Source: Collinsella sp. (lineage in GTDB: Bacteria > Actinomycetota > Coriobacteriia > Coriobacteriales > Coriobacteriaceae). Taken from it: a DNA stretch of 64,000 bases. The stretch covers positions 4,400 to 68,399 of the forward strand of contig DXML01000019.1 of assembly GCA_019414205.1 (NCBI GenBank), read 5' to 3'. Below, in pieces: positions 33,580 to 42,527 of the stretch (positions are counted from its first letter, which is position 1; the number at the start of each line of letters is the position of its first letter). The notes beneath the pieces were generated by a model. It had not been told where the DNA came from and made no database searches. It worked only from the letters and a program-made list of their open reading frames with translations. Made by a program: the position numbers and the translations under genes.

Positions 33580-34449
33580 ATGCAGACGGGCATGTATGCG
33601 ATTAGCGAGATGGCGAGCTTGTTTAACGTTTCGCGCCAAACGCTCATCTACTACGACAAGATCGGCCTGTTTAAGCCCGCCGTGGTGAACGAAAAGGGCT
33701 ACCGTTTCTATTCGCCCACGCAGATCCCGCTCATGCGTCTGATCTGCATGCTGCGCGACCTGGGGCTCGAACTCGACGAGATTGACCGCCTGACCTCGAC
33801 GTTCGACATTGGCGAGATGACCGATCACCTGCGCTCGCGGGTTCAGGCGCTCGACAAGCAGATTGCCGGGCTCAAGGCTGAGCGCGCGAGTGTGCAGGAG
33901 CGCCTGAGCTTTTACGACGAGGCAGTCTACTGGCGCGAGCGCGAGGGCAGTCCGGAACTCAAGCAATTCGAACGCCGCTACGTGGTCTTTGAGGAGTTTC
34001 CGGGCGATATCGAGCGCGGTCGCTCGATGCTTCACCCCACGCTCATGCGGGCAATCCTGCGCATGCGCACGTTGACGGGCACGCGCCCCATGCGTGGTTG
34101 GGGCGCCATGCTGCGTCGCGAGGCGCTGCATTCCGACGATCCCATCGCCGGCGCTGGCTCCTTTGCCGTACTGCCGCGCGGTGCCGAGGAGCTGCTGCCG
34201 AGCGACGCTGCCGAGCTGGCAGAGATCGGCATCGAAGTGCTGCCCGAGGGCACATACCTGTGCATGAGCCGCTGGGGCATGCCGTACGAGCCCGAAGGCA
34301 TCCGCGCCATCGTGGCCTGCATGGACGAGCACGCGCTCCAGCCCGTTGGCAACGCCTTCGACTTTTGCTACCTCGATACCACGAGCTACGACGAGTCCCA
34401 CCAAGAGGACTTCTGCTGCATCCAAATCCCCGTCACCCTCCAGATGTGA
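33580..34449 (+). CDS. MerR-family regulator with effector-binding domain
   Basis: 289 residues: an N-terminal MerR helix-turn-helix (YAISEMASLFNVSRQTLIYYDKIGLFKPA), a coiled-coil (about 95-130) and a GyrI/BltR-like C-terminal ligand domain. Such regulators respond to small organic molecules. Position right behind ubiX makes the decarboxylase block a likely target. The ATG at 33580 follows GGGAGGA. Its TGA stop lies inside the hairpin at 34443. Confidence 0.85.
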   Translation: MQTGMYAISEMASLFNVSRQTLIYYDKIGLFKPAVVNEKGYRFYSPTQIPLMRLICMLRDLGLELDEIDRLTSTFDIGEMTDHLRSRVQALDKQIAGLKAERASVQERLSFYDEAVYWREREGSPELKQFERRYVVFEEFPGDIERGRSMLHPTLMRAILRMRTLTGTRPMRGWGAMLRREALHSDDPIAGAGSFAVLPRGAEELLPSDAAELAEIGIEVLPEGTYLCMSRWGMPYEPEGIRAIVACMDEHALQPVGNAFDFCYLDTTSYDESHQEDFCCIQIPVTLQM

Positions 34450-34475
34450 CAAAGGGACAGTCCCTTTGTCACATC
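34443..34475 (+). terminator. Stop-overlapping hairpin (GTGACAAAGGGAC family)
   Basis: GATGTGACAAAGGGA and TCCCTTTGTCACATC form a perfect 15-bp stem; the TGA stop of the MerR gene is part of the left arm. Confidence 0.65.
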
Positions 34476-34486
34476 CACGCCCATTT

Positions 34487-34566
34487 CTTAGAAACTTGCA
34501 AAATCTGCAAGTTTCTAAGGTAACATCTTATAAACTTGCAAATAATGCAAGTTTATAAGATGTTAC
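34487..34566. promoter_or_regulatory. Two adjacent perfect palindromes before the AAA ATPase gene
   Basis: Palindrome 1 (34487-34519): CTTAGAAACTTGCA and its complement around AAATC. Palindrome 2 (34520-34566): 21-bp arms GTAACATCTTATAAACTTGCA... around AATAA. Both share the core AAACTTGCA ... TGCAAGTTT. They end 26 bp before the ATG, so they may be an operator/promoter or mRNA leader hairpins. Confidence 0.65.
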
Positions 34567-34592
34567 GTCTGGCCGGGCGCTAGGGAGACTCT

Positions 34593-35909
34593 ATGAACAT
34601 CGTTCGCCGAAGCCGCTATCTTGATCGACTCATTGCTTTTCAGGATACCGACCTCATCAAAATCGTGACGGGTATACGCCGTTGCGGCAAATCCACGTTA
34701 TTGGACATGATGAGGGAGCACCTGGCGCAACAGGGGGTGCCGGCCGAGCGTTTGCTGACCTTTAAGATGGAATCTCTAGAGTATGCGGGGATTACAGATT
34801 ACCTGACGTTTTATCGCATGGTTCGGGAGCGCGTTGACGGTGTCGATCGTCCCTATCTGTTCTTTGACGAGCTCCAGAATGTCGAGGGCTGGGAAAAGGC
34901 GGTTAACTCGCTCCGAATCGATTTGCCGTGCGATATCTATGTCACGGGCTCCAATGCCTTTTTGCTATCGAGCGAGCTTGCAACGCTTATCTCGGGCCGG
35001 TATATCGAGGTCAAGATGCAGCCGCTCACGTTTGGCGAGTATCTTGATTTTCGCTCGATTGATGCGGTCGTTGCCGAAGGGCTTGGCGAGAGGGCCGAGC
35101 TCGTTTCCAAGACGGGCGATCGCCTTAATTCAAACACCGTGCTCGAGCAGTACATAACCTATGGCGGCATGCCGTTTCTGGCTAATGACGAGCCGAGACG
35201 CGAACCGTGCCGCGACTACATCCGCAGCCTCTATCAGACGATTGTCGCGCGCGATATCCTATTGCGCGCGACGCGTAGAGGTCGCGGAGCTATCACCAAG
35301 CGCGACGTTCTCGAGCGGCTCTGTGCGTATCTGGCAGACAACATCTCCAATCAAACTTCGGTCAACAAAATCGTAGGGACGCTCAACGAATCATCGGGCG
35401 GTAAGACCAACGCATCGACGGTGTCGGCGTATATTGACGCTCTGGAAGAGACGTACCTGTTTACCAAGGTAAAAAGGTATGACGTCAAGGGGCGGGAGCT
35501 TCTCAAGACAGGCGGTAAATATTACATAGCCGATACGGGAATCCGCAGCTATCTTGACGGATATAGAGGCAGCGATAGCGGAAGGATGCTCGAGAACGTT
35601 ATCTACAACCAGCTTGTCTTTGAAGGATACGAAGTGTTTTGCGGCCATCTGCGCGCGGGGGAAATCGACTTTGTCGCAATCGGCGAGGGATCGGACCGTA
35701 AATATATCCAGGTTACCGAACGGATCGATGCTGAGGCGACCAGAGAGCGTGAGCTGCGACCGCTCAAACTAAACACGCTGGGAAAAATCCCTGATTCGTA
35801 CGAGAAGATCCTGATTGTCAGGGATGGTGAGCATCCAACAGACATCGACGGCATCAGAATCGTAGGGGCGGCCGATTTCTTGCTGAGAAACAAGATCGCC
35901 CACGGCTAA
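34593..35909 (+). CDS. AAA ATPase with DUF4143 C-terminal domain
   Basis: 438 residues. Walker A TGIRRCGKST (26-35), Walker B PYLFFDELQNV, sensor segment IYVTGSNAFLLSSELATLISGR, then the DUF4143 region with a nuclease-like GEIDFVAIGE. Proteins of this family are common, highly variable in copy number and of unknown role; they are often linked to mobile or defence functions. Codon use is somewhat richer in A/T than in the neighbours. It is flanked by hairpins on both sides and looks like an independently acquired unit. Confidence 0.88.
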   Translation: MNIVRRSRYLDRLIAFQDTDLIKIVTGIRRCGKSTLLDMMREHLAQQGVPAERLLTFKMESLEYAGITDYLTFYRMVRERVDGVDRPYLFFDELQNVEGWEKAVNSLRIDLPCDIYVTGSNAFLLSSELATLISGRYIEVKMQPLTFGEYLDFRSIDAVVAEGLGERAELVSKTGDRLNSNTVLEQYITYGGMPFLANDEPRREPCRDYIRSLYQTIVARDILLRATRRGRGAITKRDVLERLCAYLADNISNQTSVNKIVGTLNESSGGKTNASTVSAYIDALEETYLFTKVKRYDVKGRELLKTGGKYYIADTGIRSYLDGYRGSDSGRMLENVIYNQLVFEGYEVFCGHLRAGEIDFVAIGEGSDRKYIQVTERIDAEATRERELRPLKLNTLGKIPDSYEKILIVRDGEHPTDIDGIRIVGAADFLLRNKIAHG

Positions 35910-35915
35910 ACGCAA

Positions 35916-35948
35916 AATGTGACAAAGGGACAGCCCCTTTGTCACATT
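35916..35948 (+). terminator. Stop-adjacent hairpin (GTGACAAAGGGAC family)
   Basis: AATGTGACAAAGGGAC with CCCTTTGTCACATT, 7 bp after the ATPase stop; one mismatch at the top of the stem. Confidence 0.6.
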
Positions 35949-36023
35949 CCATGCGAGCTCCCGTGCCATCTGGGGGTATAAGGCTGGCAAGTGTTTATTT
36001 GCGAGGCTTAAGGGGCGCCCCGT

Positions 36024-36893
36024 ATGGATATCGATAACTTTGAATGGTGGTATAGCGAGGGCGAGGCTCCGGACGAGGAGTGGGACGAGCCCGCGCCGCG
36101 TGACGTGTCGAGCGACGAGGACGAGGCCGGCAACGATGCTGCTGTCGAGCCTGACGCCGCCTCCGATGCCGCCGAGCCCCTGACCTTTGAGCAGGCTTGG
36201 GCCCAAGCCGAGGCCGATGAAGCTAAGGCCGATGCCACGGCCACACTCGGTGAGCCGGCGGACATGTCCATCTCGCCGGCCAAGATCCCGCAGCCGCGCC
36301 ATAACATCGACCCCGGCAGTACGGCATCCTTCAGCATTCTCGACGTGCCCTCGCAGGGTGCCCAGGCGCCTGCGCCCACGCATCGCCCCGATCTGGCTCG
36401 CGAGGAAGATGCGGGACGTCGCTCTCCGCTTGGCCCCATCCTTATCGCCTTTATGGCCGGCGTTATCGCATGCTCGGTAATTGGAAACGTCTGGAGCCAT
36501 GTTGAACAACAGCGCAAAGACGCCGCCAAGGTCGAGATGTCTGTCGAGCAATCGCTCAGCCGCACGCGCTCGGTGCATGTATCGGTCGAGGTCAAGGACG
36601 GCGCGACGTGGGACACCGCGCGCGGCGACAGCCAGATGCTCGTCCATATCGTGGGTCGCACGCTCAAGGGGCAAGCGATCGACGAGTACCAATACGTCAA
36701 TTCCGAAGGTGACGGCATCGAGCTCAAGCCCGGCGACTACGAGCTCACGGTCGATGAGCCGCCCGTCGCCACCGACGGCACGCGTTACCGTGCCTCAAAG
36801 CGCATGGTTCCGGTGAGTTTTAATTCACAGGCGCCCGATACGGTCGATAGCACGCCGCAGGGCGGGTTTGACCTTTACGCTATTGCTCAATAA
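36024..36893 (+). CDS. Acidic single-pass membrane protein, unknown
   Basis: 289 residues. Residues 1-60 are very rich in Glu/Asp (EGEAPDEEWDEPAP ...), the next 75 are a Pro/Ala-rich linker, one membrane helix lies at about 137-157 (GPILIAFMAGVIACSVIGNVW), and the remaining 130 residues form an extracytoplasmic domain, probably beta-sheet (VHVSVEVKDGATW, KPGDYELTVDEPP). I recognise no family. Its acidic cytoplasmic tail could bind a basic partner. Upstream AAGGGG is a weak ribosome site. Confidence 0.7.
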   Translation: MDIDNFEWWYSEGEAPDEEWDEPAPRDVSSDEDEAGNDAAVEPDAASDAAEPLTFEQAWAQAEADEAKADATATLGEPADMSISPAKIPQPRHNIDPGSTASFSILDVPSQGAQAPAPTHRPDLAREEDAGRRSPLGPILIAFMAGVIACSVIGNVWSHVEQQRKDAAKVEMSVEQSLSRTRSVHVSVEVKDGATWDTARGDSQMLVHIVGRTLKGQAIDEYQYVNSEGDGIELKPGDYELTVDEPPVATDGTRYRASKRMVPVSFNSQAPDTVDSTPQGGFDLYAIAQ

Positions 36894-36972
36894 CTGCACC
36901 TGTCGCTCAACCCCGCCGCCAAGAGTGGGACAATAGCCCTCGACACCGTTGTTTACTATTGGAGGAAGTAGC

Positions 36973-37866
36973 ATGTCCACCGTCACTACCATCAAGCGCG
37001 GCGGCCTCACCGCGGCCATCGATTCCATGGGTGCCCAGCTCACGAGCCTTGCCCTCAACGGCAACGAGTATCTGTGGCAGGGCGATCCCACCTTTTGGGG
37101 CAAGCATGCGCCCATCCTGTTCCCCATTGTGGGCTCGCTGCGCAACAACACGGCAACGTCTGCGGCCGGCACCTGCGAGATGCCGCGCCACGGACTCGCG
37201 CGCATCGTCGAGCACAAGCTGGTCGAGGTTTCGGAGGACGGCTCCTCGGTAACGTACGAGATCACCGATACGCCCGAGTCGCTCAAGGCCTTTCCGTTTC
37301 ACTTTAAGCTCAACATGACCTATGCCCTGATCGGCGACGCCACGCTTACCCAGACCTTTGCCGTTACGAACACCGGCGACGTGGACCTGCCGTTCTCGGT
37401 GGGCGGCCACCCCGCATTTAACGTGCCCGCCCCCGGTGCCGAGGACGAGGTATTCGAGGATTACGAGCTGGCGTTTACCGAGGCCTGGACGAACGAGGCT
37501 CCCATCATCACGCCCGACGGTCTCATGACGTTCGAGGGTAGCTACAAGGCTCCCGATAACTCGGACGTGCTGCCCATCACGCACCGCAGCTTCGATAACG
37601 ATGCCATCATGTTCACCGATACTCCGGGCTCCACGCTCACGCTGCGCGGCCGCAAGTCGGGCCACGGCGTCAAGATCGACTTTGAGGGCTTTAAGTACAT
37701 CGGCGTGTGGTCTGCCGCCAACGACGCTCCGTTTGTGGCGCTCGAGCCCTGGACCGGCCACACCACCATGGACACCGAGGACGATGTCTTTGAGCACAAG
37801 GTCAACACCATCACGTTGGCACCGGGCGCTACCGACATCCGTTCCTTTAGCGTCACCCTGCTCTAG
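36973..37866 (+). CDS. Aldose 1-epimerase-like protein (galactose mutarotase fold)
   Basis: 297 residues of the YeaD/LacX-type mutarotase-like family: GAQLTSLALNGNEYLWQGDP, HAPILFPIVGSLRNN, MPRHGLAR, FSVGGHPAFNVP with the catalytic His, and FVALEPWTGHTT. It interconverts anomers of hexoses or hexose phosphates in the cytosol. The ATG at 36973 follows GGAGGA. A dispersed element copy begins immediately after its stop. Confidence 0.88.
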   Translation: MSTVTTIKRGGLTAAIDSMGAQLTSLALNGNEYLWQGDPTFWGKHAPILFPIVGSLRNNTATSAAGTCEMPRHGLARIVEHKLVEVSEDGSSVTYEITDTPESLKAFPFHFKLNMTYALIGDATLTQTFAVTNTGDVDLPFSVGGHPAFNVPAPGAEDEVFEDYELAFTEAWTNEAPIITPDGLMTFEGSYKAPDNSDVLPITHRSFDNDAIMFTDTPGSTLTLRGRKSGHGVKIDFEGFKYIGVWSAANDAPFVALEPWTGHTTMDTEDDVFEHKVNTITLAPGATDIRSFSVTLL

Positions 37867-38029
37867 AGGTTCCGCCGTTCTAACGAACGACGGACCGGTC
37901 GACGCTGCGCGCCACCCAGAGCGACAATTTGTCATTCAAAAGGCAAGGCATGACCAGAAGGTCTATGCCTTGCCTTTTTCATGCTAACTTGTTCGCTCTG
38001 GGTGGCGCTCGCTGGCATTGCCAAAACAT
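37867..38029 (+). repeat. Dispersed 3'-UTR structured element, copy B
   Basis: Stem 1 TTCCGCCGTT ... AACGACGGA; box TCGACGCTGCGC; long stem GCGCCACCCAGAGCGACAA with TTGTTCGCTCTGGGTGGCGC, fully paired except one extra T; terminator hairpin AAAAGGCAAGGCATGACC with GGTCTATGCCTTGCCTTTTT; box GCTCGCTGGCATTGCC. Confidence 0.85.
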
Positions 38030-38146
38030 CGACGCTCCCAATGACTACCGTGTGTCTATTAATTTTTCGAGCTTGTGCTGCGCTGCTGGTCGCTGGCGTA
38101 TATCCTGTTAAGTCGTCAGCATACGATTCAACAGGGAAGGCAGATT

Positions 38147-39073
38147 ATGCATTCTCCCCATCAACGCGACGCGCATCCACAGCCGGTATGCAGCCGTCGC
38201 ATCTTTTTGGGTAGCGCTTTCGCTGCGAGCGCTTCTGTCGTCGCCGGCGCACTTGCCGGCTGCCAGCGTCCCTCCACGCTGGAAGTAGTTCAGCCCACGA
38301 CGGGCGGCGGTCGCGATGACCTGTCCGATTCCGTTATCGGCAAGGATAAGATCCGCATCGGTATGGAGGAGGCCTACGCCCCGTACAACTGGCAGGTTTC
38401 CGAGGCCAGCGAGTTCACGATCCCCATCGACAACGTGCAGGGCGCCTATGCCGATGGCTACGACGTGCAGATCGCCAAGATCGTCTGCAAGGCTCTCGGC
38501 GGCGAGCCCGTTGCCGTCAAGCAGAGCTTCTCGGGCCTTATCGACTCGCTCAACAACGGCCAGATTGACCTCATCATCGCCGGCATGAGCGCCACGCCCG
38601 AGCGCGAGGAGTCCGTCGGCTTTTCCGACCCGTACTTCATTGGCTACTTTGGCCTGTTCGTAAAAGAGGGCTCGCCCTACCAAAACGCCACCAAGCTCAG
38701 CGACTTCAGCGGTGCCACGGTGCTCGGCCAAAAGGACACCATGCTCGATACCGTCATCGACGAGATTCCGGGCGTTGTGCACAAGAACCCGGTCGATTCG
38801 GTCCCCACGGTGTTCTCGAATCTGCTGCAGGGCACGTGCGACGCCGTGACCTACAACACGGAGAACGAAAAGGGCTATATGGCCCAAAATCCCGGTATCG
38901 TCCCCATCCACTTTGCCGAGGGCGAGGGCTTTAAGCAGGAGGTCACGGCAAATGTCGGTTGCCGCAAGGGCTCGGACAAACTGCTTAAGCTCATCGACAA
39001 GACACTCAAGGGCATTAGCCAAGAGGAGCGCGACCAAATGTGGGACGCGTGCCTCGACCGTCAGCCGGCATAG
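38147..39073 (+). CDS. Polar amino-acid ABC transporter, substrate-binding lipoprotein
   Basis: 308 residues. The N terminus has a twin-arginine motif (SRRIFLG) and a lipobox LAGC with Cys39, so it may be a Tat-exported lipoprotein. The mature part is a PBPb/HisJ-like fold (IRIGMEEAYAPYNW, DLIIAGMSATPERE, VGFSDPYF). It binds an amino acid or opine outside the membrane and delivers it to the permease at 39083. First gene of a three-gene operon. Confidence 0.9.
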   Translation: MHSPHQRDAHPQPVCSRRIFLGSAFAASASVVAGALAGCQRPSTLEVVQPTTGGGRDDLSDSVIGKDKIRIGMEEAYAPYNWQVSEASEFTIPIDNVQGAYADGYDVQIAKIVCKALGGEPVAVKQSFSGLIDSLNNGQIDLIIAGMSATPEREESVGFSDPYFIGYFGLFVKEGSPYQNATKLSDFSGATVLGQKDTMLDTVIDEIPGVVHKNPVDSVPTVFSNLLQGTCDAVTYNTENEKGYMAQNPGIVPIHFAEGEGFKQEVTANVGCRKGSDKLLKLIDKTLKGISQEERDQMWDACLDRQPA

Positions 39074-39082
39074 GGAGGCAGC

Positions 39083-40231
39083 ATGAAAGGCATCAATCGT
39101 CTGGCCTCCTTTATCAAGGCCGACCACCGTTATGTGTACCTGGGCACGAGCGTTATCGCGGCGCTCGGCTTGGCATTTAGCCAGCGCAACCCCACGCCGC
39201 TGAGCTTTTTGGCGCCCACCGGCATCTTCCAGGATTGCCTTTGGGCGATTCTTTGGGCCTGGATCGTCGTGTCGGCGGCAGCGCTCGTCACCAAGGTTAT
39301 GCACTGGAGCGACTATCGCGAAACGTCGCCGTTTGCATCTGAGCGTTGCCGTCGCGGCGCGCGCCTGGGCAGCTATGTCGTGGTTGCCATCGCGGCGATC
39401 TTCTTTATCGACCGCTGCGTCATGTCGTTTGTCGACCTGGTGCAGGTGAGCATTGTCTCGGACTCCAATCCCAGCGACTTTCTGTCGAGCTTGGTCTACA
39501 TGACCTACAAGAGCGGCGACTTCTTTATCCGCGGTATCGAGATCACCATCGCGCTTGCCACCTTCGGCACGGTCATCGCCTTCTTCTTGGCGCTGCTCTT
39601 TGTGTTTTTGCGCATTCAGACCTTCGATCGCGTGGACAACGACCTGGTGCGCTTCTTTAAGAGCGTCGGCCGCGGCTTTGCGACCGTCTACTCCACCATC
39701 GTGCGTGGCACGCCCATGATGGTCCAGGGCCTGCTCATCTATTACGCGGGCTTCACCGTTTTGCGCGGCATGGGCTTCGAGACCGCCCAGGCCAACCAGA
39801 TCTGGAGTACCTTCACCGCCGGCCTCGTCACCATCTCGCTCAACTCTACCGCCTACATGATGGAGGTCCTGCGCGGCGGCATCGACTCCATCGATCCCGG
39901 CCAGGCCGAGGCAGCGCGCTCGCTGGGCCTGTCGCAGTGGCAGGCTATGCGCAAGGTCGTGTTCCCTCAGGGTATTAAAAACGCGATCCCGGCGCTCACC
40001 AACGAGCTCATCATCAACATTAAGGACTCGTCGGTGCTCTCGGTCATCGGCGTGTTCGACCTTATGTACGCTACTACCACGGTCGCCGGCGTGTACTACC
40101 GCCAGATGGAGGTCTACTGCGTGGCGCTCGTGGTCTACCTGATCCTGACACTCGTGGCGAGCCGCCTGCTCGAAGCCTTTGGCAAAAAGCTGGGCGCCGA
40201 GGCCCCTGCCACGCTGCCCAGCTCCAACTAG
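39083..40231 (+). CDS. Polar amino-acid ABC transporter permease
   Basis: 382 residues, longer than the usual 220-240 because of about 140 extra N-terminal residues with two or three more helices. The core has the HisM/GlnP signature region LNSTAYMMEVLRGGIDSI, GQAEAARSLGLSQWQAM and the EAA loop. It sits 9 bp after the binding-protein gene. Specificity unknown. Confidence 0.9.
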   Translation: MKGINRLASFIKADHRYVYLGTSVIAALGLAFSQRNPTPLSFLAPTGIFQDCLWAILWAWIVVSAAALVTKVMHWSDYRETSPFASERCRRGARLGSYVVVAIAAIFFIDRCVMSFVDLVQVSIVSDSNPSDFLSSLVYMTYKSGDFFIRGIEITIALATFGTVIAFFLALLFVFLRIQTFDRVDNDLVRFFKSVGRGFATVYSTIVRGTPMMVQGLLIYYAGFTVLRGMGFETAQANQIWSTFTAGLVTISLNSTAYMMEVLRGGIDSIDPGQAEAARSLGLSQWQAMRKVVFPQGIKNAIPALTNELIINIKDSSVLSVIGVFDLMYATTTVAGVYYRQMEVYCVALVVYLILTLVASRLLEAFGKKLGAEAPATLPSSN

Positions 40232-40253
40232 GCGCAAGACGAGGAGAATCATC

Positions 40254-41039
40254 ATGGCAGATACCGCCACTACCGGCACTGCGGCAGCCGTGCAAAACCA
40301 AGAGCCGCTTATCCGCGTCGAGGGCCTGCGCAAGAGCTTTGGCTCACTCGAGGTACTCAAGGGCATCGACCTGTCCGTCAATTCCGGTGAGGTTGTCACC
40401 ATCATCGGCGCCTCGGGCTCGGGCAAATCGACCTTCCTGCGCTGCCTCAACCTGCTCGAGACCCCGGACGCGGGCCACATCTGGTTCCACGGCCAGGACC
40501 TCACGGCCGAGCGCTGCAACATCAACAAATTGCGCGAGGACATCGGCATGGTGTTCCAGGGCTTTAACCTGTTCAACAACATGGATGTGCTCGACAACTG
40601 CACGCTCGCGCCCGTCACGCTCAAAAAGATGAGCAAGGCCGAGGCCGAGAAGGTCGCGATGGAGCATCTGACGAGCGTGGGACTCGAAAAGTTCGCGCAC
40701 GCCGCCGTTGGCCGCCTGTCCGGTGGTCAAAAACAGCGCGTGGCCATCGCTCGTGCCCTATGTATGAATCCGCAGATCATGCTGTTCGACGAGCCGACCT
40801 CCGCGCTCGACCCCGAGATCGTGGGCGAGGTGCTCGAGGTCATGCGCAAGCTCGCCGCTGACGGCATGACCATGGTCGTCGTCACGCACGAGATGGCCTT
40901 TGCCCGAACCGTGTCCGGCCGCGTGGTCTTTATGGACAAGGGCGTGGTGCTCGAGGATGCCGCGCCGGCCGAGCTCTTCGGCAACCCCAAACACCAGCGC
41001 ACTCGTGAGTTCCTCTCTCGCTATCTCGAGGACAAATAA
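40254..41039 (+). CDS. Polar amino-acid ABC transporter ATPase
   Basis: 261 residues, GlnQ/HisP class: Walker A GASGSGKST, Q-loop MVFQGFNLF, signature LSGGQKQR, Walker B IMLFDEPTSALD and the switch His in VVVTHEM. The ATG at 40254 follows GAGGAG. It powers the uptake system encoded by the two preceding genes. Confidence 0.95.
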   Translation: MADTATTGTAAAVQNQEPLIRVEGLRKSFGSLEVLKGIDLSVNSGEVVTIIGASGSGKSTFLRCLNLLETPDAGHIWFHGQDLTAERCNINKLREDIGMVFQGFNLFNNMDVLDNCTLAPVTLKKMSKAEAEKVAMEHLTSVGLEKFAHAAVGRLSGGQKQRVAIARALCMNPQIMLFDEPTSALDPEIVGEVLEVMRKLAADGMTMVVVTHEMAFARTVSGRVVFMDKGVVLEDAAPAELFGNPKHQRTREFLSRYLEDK

Positions 41040-41111
41040 CCGACCGCAAACGCTTACGTTGCAGGGCCGCTCCCGTGGGGCGGCCTTTGTCGTCACAATC
41101 GAAAGGATGTC

Positions 41112-42527
41112 ATGGCCGAGGTTTGGCGCTTCTTTGCGCATGAGGACGATTTTGCCGATATAGACGAGGTCGGCGCGTGCGAGCGCTTGGGCCGCGTGCT
41201 GTCGTTTCCGACCATTTCGAGCATGGATGCCGAGGCGGTGGACTGGCAGCCCTTCGACGACCTGCGCGCGTATATGCAGCAGGCCTGGCCGCACGTATTT
41301 GCGGCGGGCGAGGTCGAGCTTGTCGGCCATTCGCTGTTGGTGACGCTTGGCGGTTCCGACTCCGCCCTCAAACCCGTCATGCTCATGGGCCACATGGACG
41401 TGGTCCCCGTGGTGCCGGGTACCGAGGCCGACTGGACGCACGCCCCCTTTAGCGGACAGGTGGACGACACCTACATTTGGGGTCGCGGCGCTATCGACAT
41501 GAAGGATCAGGTCGCAGGCATTCTCGAGGCGGTTGAGTATGCGTTGGCGCACGGTTGGGAGCACAAGCGTTCGCTGTTGCTCGCCTTTGGCCAGGACGAG
41601 GAAACCACGCAGTACGGCGCTGGAGCTATCGGCCGCGTGCTCGAGGAGCGCGGTGTTGAGCTCGAGTTCCTGATTGACGAGGGTGACTACCGTATCGTTT
41701 CGGCTGCCGAGTACGGCGTGGGCGAGGGCTGGCTTATGCATGCCGACCTGGCCGAAAAGGGCTATGCCGATATCGTGCTCAAGACGAAGAGCGCGGGCGG
41801 GCATTCGTCTAACCCCTACGGCGGCACGTCGCTCGAGGTGCTCAGCCGTGCCATCGCCGCAATCTGCGATATCGAGTGGCCGACGCGCGTGACCGATCTG
41901 CTTGCCGCGCAGCTTGTCGAGCTGGGGCTCTACACGGCGGATGAGATTGCCGCCAACGGGGATGCCATCGTGCGCGAGTGCCTCGCCAGCAAAAAGCTCT
42001 ATCCGCTGGTGACGACCACCTGCGCCCCCACGCAGATCGAGGGAGGCAGCGCCGGCGCCAACGTAATGCCGCAGGATATGTGGGCCAACATTAACTTCCG
42101 CATGCTCGAGGGCACGAGCGTGGCCGACGTTGTGGCGCGCTGCCGTGAGGCGGTTGCCGGGGCGGACCTTGCCGGTCGTGTCGAAGTGGAGCTGGGCCCC
42201 GGCAGCTCCGAGCCCTCGCCGTCCCCGCGCATCGGTGGTCCCGGCCTCGAGGCGGTTCGCTCCATCGCCGCCCGCTATTTCCGCGATCCAAAGGGGACGG
42301 AGGAAAACGGATCATCCGAGCCGTTGGCGATTGTCCCCTCGACCGTGATCGGCGCGACCGACGCTGCCAACTACCAGCACATTTGCTCCGAATGCATTCG
42401 TTTTTCGGCGTTTGTGGTCGACGATGACGAGTGCGACCGCGGCGTCCACGGCACCAACGAGCGCATCACCCGCCGCGCCTACCTCCAGGGTGTCCGCTTC
42501 CTCATCGCCCTGCTCCATACGCTCTAG
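41112..42527 (+). CDS. M20-family metallopeptidase / deacylase
   Basis: 471 residues with the M20 metal-site motifs MGHMDVVPV (His94, Asp96), GRGAIDMKD and GQDEETTQYGA, and the dimerisation insert GGHSSNPYGGTSLEVL. Family members cleave dipeptides or N-acyl amino acids. It follows the amino-acid transporter after 70 bp, perhaps processing what that system imports. AAAGGA precedes the ATG. Its TAG stop touches the hairpin at 42527. Confidence 0.88.
   Translation: MAEVWRFFAHEDDFADIDEVGACERLGRVLSFPTISSMDAEAVDWQPFDDLRAYMQQAWPHVFAAGEVELVGHSLLVTLGGSDSALKPVMLMGHMDVVPVVPGTEADWTHAPFSGQVDDTYIWGRGAIDMKDQVAGILEAVEYALAHGWEHKRSLLLAFGQDEETTQYGAGAIGRVLEERGVELEFLIDEGDYRIVSAAEYGVGEGWLMHADLAEKGYADIVLKTKSAGGHSSNPYGGTSLEVLSRAIAAICDIEWPTRVTDLLAAQLVELGLYTADEIAANGDAIVRECLASKKLYPLVTTTCAPTQIEGGSAGANVMPQDMWANINFRMLEGTSVADVVARCREAVAGADLAGRVEVELGPGSSEPSPSPRIGGPGLEAVRSIAARYFRDPKGTEENGSSEPLAIVPSTVIGATDAANYQHICSECIRFSAFVVDDDECDRGVHGTNERITRRAYLQGVRFLIALLHTL

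Noticed and set aside
38108..40636. An 842-codon open frame on the minus strand
   Set aside because: Antisense to the three amino-acid ABC transporter genes, which are clearly coding.
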